Below the pieces are notes generated by a model. It searched no databases. It was not told the DNA's origin and was given only the letters and a program-made list of their open reading frames with translations. Of a DNA stretch of 64,000 bases, positions 22,667 to 32,948 are shown piece after piece; the stretch's first letter is position 1, and each line of letters opens with the position of its first letter. A program made the translations under genes and the position numbers. Source of the stretch: Progne subis subis (taxonomy: Eukaryota > Chordata > Aves > Passeriformes > Hirundinidae); the NCBI GenBank assembly GCA_022316685.1, contig JAKJHU010000260.1, positions 225,160 through 289,159 of the forward strand, written 5' to 3'.

Positions 22667-23398
22667 AAATGAAAACTTGAAAACAGGGAACAAAGTCTAA
22701 CAAATGCTCAGGAAAGGGGATATGATGAGAAACAATGCAAATGAAAAGAACCAAGAAAATTTGGATCCAGAGTGATTGCGACCAAATGGACTCAGATGAA
22801 ATGAGGGGCACTGAAAAAGGACCAACACTTGCCAAACATACACCAATTCAAATGCTGCAATCAGGCAAGAAATGGAAATAAATGAAGGAGAGGAAAATAA
22901 ATTGAAGAAATGCAAGCTTAAAATGAAAATGGGAAAATTCTGAAAGCACATGAAAAGCAAAAAGTGAACGGGATGATAGGAAGAGCAGGGTAAACAACTG
23001 AAGCTTGCCCAATGTATCTTCATGAAAATCTTGAAAACAGAGAAAAAAAAAATAACAAACACTCAGGAAAGGAGATATGGTGTGAAACAATGTGAATAAA
23101 TACAAAAAGGAGAAATTTTGGAACCAGAGTGATTGTGACCAAATGGACTGAGATGCAATGAAGGGCACCGAAAAGGACCAACTCTTGCCAAATGTACACC
23201 AATTCATGTGCTGAAATCCGTCAAGAAATGGAAATAAAAGAAGGAGATGAAAAGAAATCCAAGAAATGCAAGCTTAAAATGAAAAAGGGAAAAATTTGAA
23301 AGAACATGTAATTACAAAATGAATGTGATGACAAGAAGTACAGGGAAAGGGATGGAGGCTTACCAAATTAATCCTAATTGAAATTGCAGTATTTCATT

Positions 23399-23434
23399 CC
23401 TTTCCCGAAAGGAAAGTTGTCCTTTCGGGAAAGG
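23399..23434. other. Second satellite hairpin
   Basis: Arms of 14 bases (CCTTTCCCGAAAGG and its reverse complement) around an 8-base loop, at the homologous place in a later monomer. Confidence 0.88.
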
Positions 23435-24063
23435 GAGTGAAATATTGAAATCAGGGAACCAATAAGAACAAACACTCAGGAAAGGAGATACAATGAGAAA
23501 CAGTGAGAATTAAATCAACTGAGATAATTTGGAACTGGAGTATTTGTGGCCAAATGGACTCAGATGAAATGAGGGGCACTGAAAAAGGACCAACACTTGC
23601 CAAACATACACCAATTCAAATGCTGCAATCAGGCAAGAAATGGAAATAAATGAAGGAGAGAAAAAGAAATGGAAGAAATGCAAACTTAAAATGAAAAAAG
23701 GAAAAATTTTGGAAGCATGTGAAAAGCACAAAGTGGATGGTATGACAAGAAGTACAGGGAAAGGGACAGAAGCTTGCCCAATTAATCTTCATTGAAATGG
23801 CAAGATTTCATTCCCTGTGGAAAGTCTTCCTTTTGGGAAAGGGAATGAAATCTTGAAAACAGGGAACAAAGTCTAACAAATGCTCAGGAAAGGAGATATG
23901 ATGAGAAACAGTGCGAATGTAAACAACTGAGAATATTTGCAACCGGAATGATTGAGACCAAATGGACTGAGCTGAAATGAGGGGCACTGAAAATGACCAA
24001 CTTTTGCCAAAATACTCCAATTCAAATGCTAACATCAGGCAAGAAATGAAAATAAAAGAAGGA

Positions 24064-24465
24064 TGTTGCGGTTCCTTAAGTGTGGTCTCCACGCTCGCCC
24101 GGGCTAGCTCAGGCACCGTGGTGTGGAAAGGTACGGACAGCTGGCCGTGCCAGCTAACCCGATCCTGTGGGGCCTTGCATCCCACACGACCTCGGCAGCA
24201 GGCACAGGTGGTGCAGGGCAACGACGGTGGAGATAGAAATGCAGGCTCTGCTGAACGGGTCACAAGATTTAATTGGAGCCCCGGCGTGGGACCTCCCGAC
24301 CTCCAGGTAACTGCCTAGGCAGAGACCCCCAGGCTGCTTTCCAGCAGCTTTTATCTGGGGGTGGAACCAGGAGAAGAGGCAGTGGGTGAGCAAATCAGGG
24401 ATCACCGGGGAGGTGTCACATGGATGAATGATATTTTCATAAACCATAACTGAATGATGAGGAGA
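24064..24465 (-). mobile_element. LTR fragment, minus strand, truncated by the next provirus
   Basis: Read on the minus strand it shows a CCAGATAAAAGCTGCTGG TATA-like box (about 24,350), an ATTAAA signal (about 24,272) and an end …GAACCGCAACA at 24,064, as expected for the 3' part of an LTR. Its U3 start is missing where the beta-like provirus begins. No continuation is recognisable beyond 33,595. Confidence 0.4.
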
Positions 24466-25110
24466 TGTTGGAGTCCAGGGCATTCCTTTGGTTGCCCTGG
24501 AGGGTCAAGGAACTAGGCAGGGGGCTCTGAGACCCCAGCCCAGAGCTCAGAGAGACACTGGCTTTGGTCTCAGTCCATGGGAAAAACTTCCTAAACTGAG
24601 AGAGGGTTTGCAGGCCACGGGAGTGTGAAAAATAGTAGTTTAGTTTATCACAGAGTGAAAAAATAGTAATTTTAGGTTCATAGCATTGGAGTGAATGGGG
24701 ACAAGATAGAGAATCTGGGGCGTTGTCTCCTTCTTCTTCCTTCTCCTTCCCTCACTCCATTTCTGCTATGACGTTGGCACAAAGTAGTTAGTGAGGATTG
24801 GGTCAGTGTATAGATGACCTTTTTAGTAATAGTGATAGACATTGGTAAGAAATAGTAAATAACGAACACGTAGTAATTAGTATAAAAGATTAAGGACAGC
24901 CCAGTTCCTGGGGAGACGTGAGAAGTCCATGCAGCTGCAAACATCATGTTGGACTGTGAGAAATTTGTAAGATAAGAAACAATAAACGAAAAATGCAACC
25001 TTGAAAAATCTACACCTGAAGACTCCGTCTCTTCCTTCGGCTTAGCTCGGAGCTGTGCAGGGGGGAAAAAGACCCAAAAACCACCTGAATGTTGGGGAAG
25101 CCCCCCGACA
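24466..25110 (+). repeat. 5' LTR of the beta-like provirus
   Basis: TGTTGGAGTCC to CCCCCCGACA. A TATA box (TATAAAAG) is at 24,881-24,888 and an AATAAA signal at 24,981-24,986, so R is short and U5 about 100 bases. I count roughly 20 differences from the 3' LTR. Confidence 0.93.
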
Positions 25111-25112
25111 TC

Positions 25113-25215
25113 TGGCGTCCCTGGCTGCGCAAAAGAAACACCTGGCTTCTCTGAGTGAGTGGGCAGAAACATCTAGCGTCCCTGGCCGGACAACATCTGG
25201 CATCCCTGACTCGCA
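25113..25215 (+). other. Primer-binding site (tRNA-Asn type) and two downstream copies
   Basis: TGGCGTCCCTGGCTGCGC at 25,113-25,130 matches the complement of the tRNA-Asn 3' end at 16 of 18 positions by my recollection of that tRNA. Two further degenerate copies, each preceded by CATC or ACATC, start at 25,174 (TAGCGTCCCTGGCCGGAC) and 25,198 (TGGCATCCCTGACTCGCA). Only the first is next to the LTR. Confidence 0.7.
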
Positions 25216-27350
25216 CTCCTGAAAAGGAGCACCGAAAAAAGGTCACAAAACATCTGCAGAAAGATCAAAAGCTCCCAGAACATCAAACTGGATCTCCGGA
25301 GAAGAAAAACACCTGTTTGGCCAAAAGAAGAACACCTCGTTCCACTTTGTCCCAGACGACGGCTTTCCAGGGCCCGGGAACCGGTCATCCTGAGATCTGC
25401 TGGACAGACATCGGGACATCTCTGAGACAAATTGGACCAGAGCTGCAGCAAACCTTTGGATTGGTAAGACCAGTGAGATTCAGAATACACCACATCCATG
25501 GGAGGGACAACATCACAAGAAAGAATTATTATATTGGAACAGTTAAAAGAAATAATATCAAAATACAATATAGCGCTGAAAGATAAGGAGCTCCAAGCCC
25601 TAATGTTATGGGTCAAATGTAACTATTCACAATGTGAGACCCAGTTTCTTTTTGAGCCAGGTTTTTGGCAGGAAGTGAACAGAAAACTTTATGATAATGC
25701 CACAAGAAAAGATAAAATTGCCGCAAAACTTTTGTCGGCTGGGAGAATTATGTTAGAAGTTATAACAGAATATAGCAGGGAAGCGTCCGGGGTTGGACAC
25801 CTGCCAAGCAAGCAAAGGGAGGTTAGCACGGAGCCAGAAGAGATAGCCATGCTAACTCCAGGATTGACACATCCCCCAGGGGAAAGAGAAGGGGGAGGGG
25901 AAAGAACAAAACTATCTCAAGGTCCAACAGAAAGCTCATCAAAAGCCCCAAGACTGATTCCAGGAGAAATGAAACTTCTGATCCATCCAACAGAGCAGGA
26001 GGATTTGGACATGCTTTTCTTTGAAGCAATCCAAGAACAAACCCCACATTCGCACACGGAGGGGGGGGGAAGAACTCCACCTAGAAGTCCCTTCACCCCT
26101 CCAGAGTCGCCGCAGCAACAAACCCCTCCTTCGCCATTGCTCCTTTCCCTTCCCGTGGGAAAACCGGGTGTGGATGGAGAAGACGGAGGGGCGAAAGAAC
26201 AGGGGCGAGCACCATCAGAACCGCGGAGGGGGGGCGAAGCCGGGCGGGGAGCCGAGACTGCGCAGGGGGGCGAAGCCGCGTGGGGAGCCGAGGCGGCGGG
26301 ACGCGGCGGGACGCGACGGGACGCGATTGCAAGGCGCGTCGGGAGACAGAGGCGCGGATCGCCAAGAACAGTCCGTGGGGGATGGGGCCGCGGCGGAAGA
26401 AGGCTCAAGAACGGGCCGAATACTACACACCCCAGAAATCCTTGCGGCCAGTCCAGGCGCAGGCGCGACAGGGGCAGGGCAAAGCCCGAGGCGCGTTCCT
26501 CTTCGCAGGGGGGCTGATTCCGATGACGAAAGAGACGGGGCGGACCTTGAACGTGAGATGGGGTGGGGTATCCCGCCGGAGACCGCCGGGCCGAGATGGG
26601 CAGGGGCGGGGCCAGTGGAGACGGAGCGGGCAGGGACGGGGCGTGGCCGAGGCGGGGAGAGTCTCGAGGGTACCACCCCCAGGCAGCAGGGGCTGCGGGG
26701 CCCGATCATGTCCACAGGCAGCTATGAACCTGAGCCGCCTGCGTGCGGTGATCCAGGGACAGCTGCTGAGATATTGCGGATGGGCACGCGTCCAAAAATA
26801 TCTCAGATTTTACAAGCTTTTCCAGAATTTAAAAGATACTTCAGAACTCCAAGCCCGCAGAGAACAGCTGTCAGTGTGCCGACGTCACTGAAGGGCACAG
26901 CAGAGAGGCAGCAAGCGCGGAGATCATCAGTCGCATCGACCGAAGCATCAGTTTGGGAGGACACGCCCACACTGCATCATTTTTTTCCAGTTTCATATAA
27001 AAAATCAACCTCTTCAAAACAGCGATTCAAACAGAAGCCGAGAGAACCTTTGCCAATGCTGAAGGATGATGATGTTGTTGATGAGGACCAGGAGATGTCA
27101 ATCACAGATGAAGATATAATCAGAATCACAGCATCAGAGGGGATTCCTGCCACAAGAGTAAAGGCACTTGAGTTCTCACAGCAAGCTTCATCATTTTTGT
27201 TATCTGAAGACTTTATGAACAAGTTTTTTCGCAGGTTCACTGAAACAGCATTTCGCCATGATCCCACATCTTCTTTCTCTCGAAGTTTTTTCTCAGGGAC
27301 AGATGCTTCAGAAAAATTTGAGGATGTTCAGCAAACCCTGATTCCTCTCC

Positions 27351-27517
27351 AGAGGGAAAGAGAAAGAGAGAGAGAGAAAGAAAGGGAAAAAGAAAGAGAG
27401 AAACAAAGGGAGAAAGAGAGAGAGAAAGAAAGAGAGAAAGAAAGGGAGAAAGAGAGAGAGAAAGAAAGAGAGAGAGAAAGGGAGAGAGAAAGGGAGAAAG
27501 AAAGGGAAAAAGAAAGG

Positions 27518-27559
<42 letters not shown>

Positions 27560-27760
27560 GAAAGAGAAAGAGAAAGAGAAAGAGAAAGAGAAAGAGAAAG
27601 AGAAAGAGAAAGAGAAAGAGAAAGAGAAAGAGAAAGAGAAAGAGAAAGAGAAAGAGAAAGAGAAAGAGAAAGAGAAAGAGAAAGAGAAAGAGAAAGAGAA
27701 AGAGAAAGAGAAAGAGAAAGAGAAAGAGAAAGAGAAAGAAAGGGAGAAGGAAAAAGAGAG
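27351..27760 (+). repeat. GAGAAA hexanucleotide expansion inside gag
   Basis: About 400 bases of nearly pure AGAGAAAGAGAAAG, interrupted at the left end by GGGAGA/GAAAGAAAG variants. In frame it encodes Arg-Glu and Lys-Glu dipeptides. The purest block, about 27,550-27,740, is a straight run of AGAGAA hexamers. Confidence 0.95.
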
Positions 27761-28825
27761 AGAAAGGGAAACAGAGAAAGAAACAAAACCCGATGAGGTG
27801 AAGCCTGCAAAACAAGTGGGTTCAGGGAGAGATGAAGCAGCAAAGGAGACAATTTTAGAGGCAGACACTGCACAGGCTTCTGCCAAGCCAGAATTCCGTC
27901 CAACAGATTGGACAGACATAAAAAAATATGCATTGAAAGGGGATACACTTTCAATGGGTTCAAAAGGCATGGCTATGCCAGTGACATATGATGCACAGGA
28001 TGCAAACCCAAGATGGGAGAGGTTGGATCGTGAAGTTGTCAGGGATCTGATGAAAGCCGTTCGTGACAATGGATTGGGGTCTCGATATTTCAAACAACTT
28101 TTAAAAGGGACATTTAATATATATGATTTAACACCATATGACCTCCAATCCCTTGCCTCAATGATCCTGAGTGATGCACAATTCATCATTTGGGAAGCAA
28201 AATGGAGAAAAATTTTAAATGATTACAGAATCAAATACCAAGGAGGAGCAAATGCAGGTTTCACATTAGCACAATTAGCCGGTGATCCACCGCTTGACAG
28301 TGCAGCTCGTCAAGCCAGGTTTCTTCCTTGAGATGTGTTGACAGACATCAAGGATGCAGCCAGAAAGGCAATGGTGCAAGTTTCACCAACAGGAGTTACA
28401 GAAAGTATTTTTACAGAGGTGAGACAAGGTCCTTCAGAACCCTTCAGTGCATTCATCGATCGTCTCACACAAGCAGTGAACAGGCAAGTCGCAGATGAAG
28501 CAGTGAAGTCACATTTAATTTGGTGTCTTGCATTTGCAAATGCCAACCCAGAATGCAAGCGCGTCATCAGTGCAATGCCAGGCCAACCCACCATGGCAGA
28601 AATTCTAGAGGCATGCAGCAAGGTGGGGACACCACAGCACGTTGCAGCAATTTTGGGAGATCAAGTGGAAAAAGCTGTCAAAGACGCATTTGCAAATTTT
28701 CAGCAAAGACAGTGTTACAAGTGTGGCAGATCAGGGCATTTCAAGAAGGATTGTCCACAAGTTACCAACAATGCAAATTCAACAGATCATTGTCCGACAT
28801 GCGGGAGAGGGAATTATCGCCCTGC

Positions 28826-28832
28826 AAAAAAC
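28826..28832 (+). promoter_or_regulatory. gag-pro -1 ribosomal frameshift heptamer
   Basis: A_AAA_AAC in the exact phase of the gag frame (GCA AAA AAC), just after the second cysteine pair. The -1 frame is open from before the site to 29,209 and encodes the dUTPase-like start of pro. This is the slippery sequence class used at betaretroviral gag-pro junctions. A GCGCG/CGCGC stem at 28,873-28,891 lies about 40 bases downstream, farther than the usual spacer. Confidence 0.65.
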
Positions 28833-29326
28833 AATGCGAGTGGAAGAACTCAGTCGGGAAACTCCAGAAAGAGCGCGAATCGTCAACGCGCGACGACACA
28901 AGTGATGGCGATGACTCGAGAGCAGGTTCCGCAAGGGGGACAATCATCGGGGAACAACAATCCAGTGCCCTCAGCAGGACAATTTGTAGGATCCCCAGTG
29001 ATCCAGAGTTACTCCCACCAGGGGCGCAATGTGACTTAGCGACTTCCAAAGTGATATGTTTTTTGGATGACAATTATGCAGTGATACCCACTGGTGTCAC
29101 TGGATCCTCGTGGAAGAGACAGGACTTTCTAATTATAGATGATGCTCCTCGATTTGCCTTTTCCATCCCAAGTGTCAACAGGGAGGAGCCTCTGCAGAGA
29201 TACCATTAAGTTGTTCTTCCTCAAAGACTCCAGAACTCGCCGGCCATCTGCCAATAGTTTGTTGCACGAGCACTGTCTCCAGCTCGAGAGAAACATCCAG
29301 GAACAAAAATCACTCATTATATGGAT
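28833..29326 (+). pseudogene. pol: pro/pol remnant: dUTPase start fused to a reverse-transcriptase fragment
   Basis: The -1 frame reads into a dUTPase-like segment (CDLATS … IPTGVTG, about 29,029-29,102) and then directly, after WKRQDF at about 29,115, into RT palm sequence (FAFSIPSVN, about 29,152-29,178). Most of dUTPase, all of protease and the N-terminal part of RT are therefore deleted. A stop at about 29,207 and frame slips follow. The segment ends in the codons of the catalytic box, where the solo LTR is inserted. Confidence 0.8.
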
Positions 29327-29970
29327 TGTCGGGGGGCTTCCCCAACATTCAGGTGGTTTCAGGGTCCCTTTCCCCCCTGCACAGCTCCGAGCCAAGCCGA
29401 AGGAAGAGACGGAGTCTTCAGGTGTAGATTTTTCAAGGTTGCATTTTTCGTTTATTGTTTCTTATCTTACAAATTTCTCACAGTCCAACATGATGTTTGC
29501 AGCTGCATAGACTTCTCACGTCTCCCCCCGAGCTGGGCAGTCCTTAATCTTTTATACTAATTACTACGTGTTCGTTATTTACTATTTCTTACCAATGTCT
29601 ATCACTATTACTAAAAAGGTCATCTATACACTGACCCAATCCTCACTAACTACTTTGTGCCAATGTCATAGCAGAAATGGAGTGAGGGAAGGAGAAGGAA
29701 GAAGAAGGAGACAACGCCCCAGATTCTCCATCTTGTCCCCATTCACTCCAATGCTATGAACCTAAAATTACTATTTTTTCACTCTGTGATAAACTAAACT
29801 ACTATTTTTCACACTCCCGTGGCCTGCAAACCCTCTCTCAGTTTAGGAAGCTTTTCCCATGGACTGAGACCAAAGCCAGTGTCTCTCTGAGCTCTGGGCT
29901 GGGGTCTCAGAGCCCCCTGCCCAGGTCTCTGACCCTCCAGGGCAACCAAAGAATGCCCTGGACTCCAACA
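29327..29970 (-). mobile_element. Antisense solo LTR of the same family, inserted in RT
   Basis: The reverse complement of the provirus's own LTR (begins TGTCGGGGGG, ends ACTCCAACA on the plus strand), flanked by a perfect 6-bp target-site duplication ATGGAT (29,321-29,326 and 29,971-29,976). The single LTR implies insertion of a sibling element and later LTR-LTR recombination. Six-base duplications are the rule for alpha- and betaretroviruses. Confidence 0.95.
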
Positions 29971-30700
29971 ATGGATGATCTGCTCATTGCAGCACCGATA
30001 CAACAAGAATTGCAGAGAGCTCGTGACTGTGTGATCACAGAAGTGCAACATGCAAGTCTCCGAGGACGATCCTCTCAAGTCTGGAAATGATAGCTCAGAT
30101 CATCATCAAATCTAAGACCAGGCTGCAAACAATAGCAAGCAAAGATTTTACAACAATTTATCTGCCTTTGAAAAGAGATTATTTTAATTAGGCTTTGCAA
30201 AAGTCAGAGGATTTGCAGATTGCATTGTTAGATTACTCAGGTGTTTGTACTATTCATTTCCCAAGTCACAGGCTGTTGAAAGCAAAAATAAATTTCAGAG
30301 AAAAACCAAAAATAAGTGAGGTGCCGTTAGATGCAATAACAGTTTTTACCGACGGCTCAGGAAAGACTCACAAATCAATAAGTACATGGCAAGATAACAT
30401 CACGGGGGAGTAGAAATCAGATATAAGAATAGTACAAGGGTCACCACAAATAGTGAAATTAGCAGCAGTAGTCAGGACTTTTGAGCTGTTCCAGCAACCT
30501 TTTAACTTGATCACAAACTCAGCTTACATAGCTAATGTAGTCAAGAGGCATAAGGTTCACTTTTAGAGAAGTTGACAATGAAAAATTGTATTCATATTTG
30601 CTGTGCATGAAGACATTGTTGCAAAACAGAAAACATAAATACTTTGTCTCTCACATCAGTGCACATTCATCCCTTCCAGAGTTTTTAGCAGAAGGCAATG
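29971..30700 (+). pseudogene. pol: RT C-terminal part and RNase H of the beta-like provirus
   Basis: Resumes at the catalytic aspartates (ATGGATGAT) with DLLIAAP. The RT thumb/connection is decayed and shortened. RNase H is recognisable by VFTDGSGKTH (about 30,339-30,368), LAAVVRTFELF (about 30,459), an NSAYIA segment where the family has Asp (about 30,520), and the SHISAHSSLPEFLAEGNAHAD end (about 30,652-30,710). A TAG at 30,411-30,413 and a frameshift near 30,560 interrupt it. Confidence 0.8.
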
Positions 30701-31477
30701 CACACGCAGACAAATTGACCATGCCAATTTCAAGGACTTTACCGAACATTTTTGAACAGGCAAAATTGAGTCATGCATTCTTTCATCAGAATGCTCAAGC
30801 ACTAATGGAAGGCTTTCACATTTCCAAAAGTCAGGCAAAAGAAATCATTAGTGCTTGCCCAGATTGCCAGCTTGTGCAGCCTCCTGCATCAATGGGAGCA
30901 GTCAATCCAAGAGGATTGCACAGTTTGCAGTTATGGCAAACTGATGTCACAAAAGTATCCATCCTTTGGGAAACTCAAAAATGTTCATGTTTCAGTTGAC
31001 ACATTTTCAGGTGCAGTCTTCGCATCTTTGCACACAGGTGAGACAGCACAACACGCTTGCCGACATTTCTTGCAGGCATTTGCATCTTTAGGCGTGCCGC
31101 AAGAAATCAAAACAGACAACGGACCAACATACATAGGGAAAGTGCTTGACAAATTCCTGAAGAGGTGGGGTGTCCCTCATACCTTTGGTATGCCACACTC
31201 TCCAACAGGTCAAGCAATCATTGAAAGAACACATCAAACATTGAAATCCCTTTTGGACAGACAAAAAAGAGGAGAAGCAGACGCAACACCATACATGCGC
31301 TTGAATAAAGCCTTGTATGTGTTGAATTTTCTCAATGGCTCTTTTACAGAGCCAACTCCACCAATCATGAGGCATTTTTCAAACAGCACGAGAGAAAAAC
31401 TGAAGGAAAACCCTTTGGTTTTGGTCAGAAACCCAGAAACAGGTCAAATTGAAGGACCATTCAAATTGATAACTTGA
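30701..31477 (+). pseudogene. pol: Integrase of the beta-like provirus, frameshifted
   Basis: Zinc domain: HAFFHQNA (about 30,774) and CPDCQ (about 30,856). The first catalytic aspartate is in LWQTDV (about 30,932). A frameshift near 30,960 moves the rest to another frame. VSVDTFSG is at about 30,992, the second Asp in KTDNGPTY (about 31,110), and the Glu in IIERTHQTLKSLLDRQK (about 31,217). The C-terminal segment ends at TGA 31,475-31,477. Confidence 0.88.
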
Positions 31478-31742
31478 GGCAAGGGATTTGCCTTGTGTCT
31501 CCACAGCAGTTGGGCCAAAGTGGCTGGCAGCAAGACACGTGAAAACCATACCGAGTCCAGACGCGAGCAGAGACAGGACCCCAAGACCGGAGGAAGAGAA
31601 GTGGGCACGCAGACGTGAGCTGGTGTCAAGGCAGCAGACATCCCTTCGTTCTACGTGCAAAAAAGACTCTGGGACTTGAATTCTTTGGGGCTTGGGTGAT
31701 GTTGCATTTTTAGGGATTCCCATGGGAAAAAGGTCATTGAAA

Positions 31743-32945
31743 ATGAAAGAACTATCCTTGTGCCTCATTCTCTCCTTGGTTGCCTTGAGCAATGCGGCAG
31801 TTTTGCCCGTGGCTCAACCAAAAGAGAATGTTTGGGAAACTCTAGCCAATGCATCAGGTTTGGATACCATCTTCCTGACACACTCAAGACCAGAGAAACC
31901 TTTCTCAACATGTTTAGTGGGATTGCCAGTGGGCGAATGGCCGATTCCAAAAAACATCCCTCCAGAAATTTCAAAGTCCATTGTAAATCCAGTGGACCAA
32001 TGGGATGTTTGGGTGAAATTCCTTCCTGTGGCTCCTTTTGAACCCCAGGAACTGGAAATTCTTGGATCGGTCCCAATGCAATTCTGTGTGAAATTTGGCC
32101 TTTCTGGAGTGGCAAAAAATAAAACTATAGACGTCACTCCAAACCTCAATTTTTACAGAAATTCATCATCTTGGTGTAATTACACTAAGATGCTGAAAAA
32201 AACCATCCAATCATGTTCCAGCTCAGTTACCAAGGGGAAACTTTTCCATTTGTGGGAACAAAATTTGGCCCGCGATTCCTGCAAATGCCACAGGTGTTCC
32301 GTGCAGCATTGGAATGCTTTCATTGCTAACACCCGACATGACACTGATGAGAAAACTAAAACAGAGAGGGAAAAGATCAGTTCAAATGTATGACCCAAAT
32401 TGTGATGATGAAGTTCACACATGGAGCAAGGCTCAGAGAATTGCAGTTGCAATTTTTTACCCACAGGTAGCATCAGGAGCAGCCTTGACACAATTGGATC
32501 ATGTGGGTTGTTGGCTGAGCAAACATGCCCGAGCTGTCTCTCTTGCACTGAGTGACATGTTGTTAGACATTGACAGTGTAAGACGAGCAACTCTCCAAAA
32601 CAGGGCAGCGATTGATTACCTTTTGCTGACCCACGGGCATGGGTGTGAGGAATTTGAGGGAATGTGCTGCATGAATTTGTCAGATCATTCCAAATCCATT
32701 CATGAAAACGTCAGGCAATTGCAGGAGAGTGTGAACAAACTTGGAGAGGTAACTGCGTCATGGATGGATGGTTTGTTCAATTTGTTTAACCTTTCATCAC
32801 TGTGGAAGGAACTTTTAAAAATAGTTATATATATTTTAGTAGAGCTTGTAATCCTTCTCATGATTTTGCCGTGTTTGTTTCTATGTATACGGCGAGCCAT
32901 AGACAGAGTGGCCAAGGAAGTGTTTTTAGTTCAAACAGGAGGGGG
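31743..32945 (+). pseudogene. env: env of the beta-like provirus, ALV-type transmembrane subunit, frameshifted
   Basis: Envelope glycoprotein precursor. A signal peptide begins at ATG 31,743 (hydrophobic leucine/serine core, about 20 residues). The surface subunit has N-glycosylation sequons and cysteines but is short. It is read to a stop at 32,391-32,393, while the downstream frame opens from 32,314, so a frameshift lies between. A dibasic R-G-K-R cleavage motif is at 32,365-32,376. The transmembrane subunit has a CX6CC motif at 32,644-32,670 within a conserved heptad segment, and a membrane span at about 32,815-32,890. The layout and wording are those of alpharetroviral gp37, not of betaretroviral TM. 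The frame runs on through the purine tract into the 3' LTR. Confidence 0.88.
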
Positions 32946-32948
32946 AGA
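32937..32948 (+). other. Polypurine tract of the beta-like provirus
   Basis: AGGAGGGGGAGA immediately before the 3' LTR TG, the plus-strand primer position. Confidence 0.85.

Larger units (their letters stand above)
22011..24063 (+). repeat. Satellite array, six monomers of about 350-410 bp
   Basis: The phrase GATTGAGACCAAATGGACTG and its variants recur at about 22,011, 22,359, 22,769, 23,128, 23,540 and 23,948, defining monomers of about 348, 410, 359, 412 and 408 bases. A monomer is A-rich with AATGGAAATAAA and AAGAAGTACAGGGAAAGGG segments. The size difference reflects presence or loss of an internal hairpin block of about 50-60 bases. The array starts at the ERVL 3' LTR and is cut by an LTR fragment at 24,064. 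Phe/Ser-rich minus-strand frames here are by-products. Confidence 0.88.
25498..29038 (+). pseudogene. gag: gag of the beta-like provirus, expanded by a repeat and frameshifted
   Basis: Structural polyprotein. The matrix starts at ATG 25,498 with MGGTTS, a myristoylation-type start, and a helical domain to about 25,800. A proline-rich and then very GC-rich arginine/glycine tract follows, with a frame change between about 26,050 and 26,330. A tract at 27,351-27,760 encodes Arg-Glu repeats. The frame changes again near 27,796. The capsid runs from about 27,890 and is cut by a TGA at 28,330-28,332. The major homology region is at about 28,425-28,466 and the CCHC knuckle at 28,713-28,754. A second cysteine pair lacks its histidine. 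The gag frame ends at TAG 29,036-29,038. Confidence 0.9.

Noticed and set aside
22247..23731. Phe/Ser-rich minus-strand frames
   Set aside because: They repeat once per satellite monomer and reflect the A-rich plus strand, not coding.
24064..24465. Taking this as the 5' part of the beta-like provirus
   Set aside because: The provirus LTR begins with a clear TG at 24,466 that matches the 3' LTR start, and the preceding sequence has LTR signals only on the other strand.
26021..27796. A 591-codon frame that looks like a large arginine-glutamate protein gene
   Set aside because: It is one frame of the retroviral gag with a GAGAAA expansion; the flanking matrix, capsid and LTRs show it is not a host gene.
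27308..28189. Long minus-strand Phe/Ser/Leu repeat frames
   Set aside because: They are the reverse complement of the GAGAAA repeat; no start context or domain.
28873..28891. The GCGCG/CGCGC stem as the frameshift-stimulating structure
   Set aside because: It lies about 40 bases from the slippery site, farther than the usual spacer of under ten bases.
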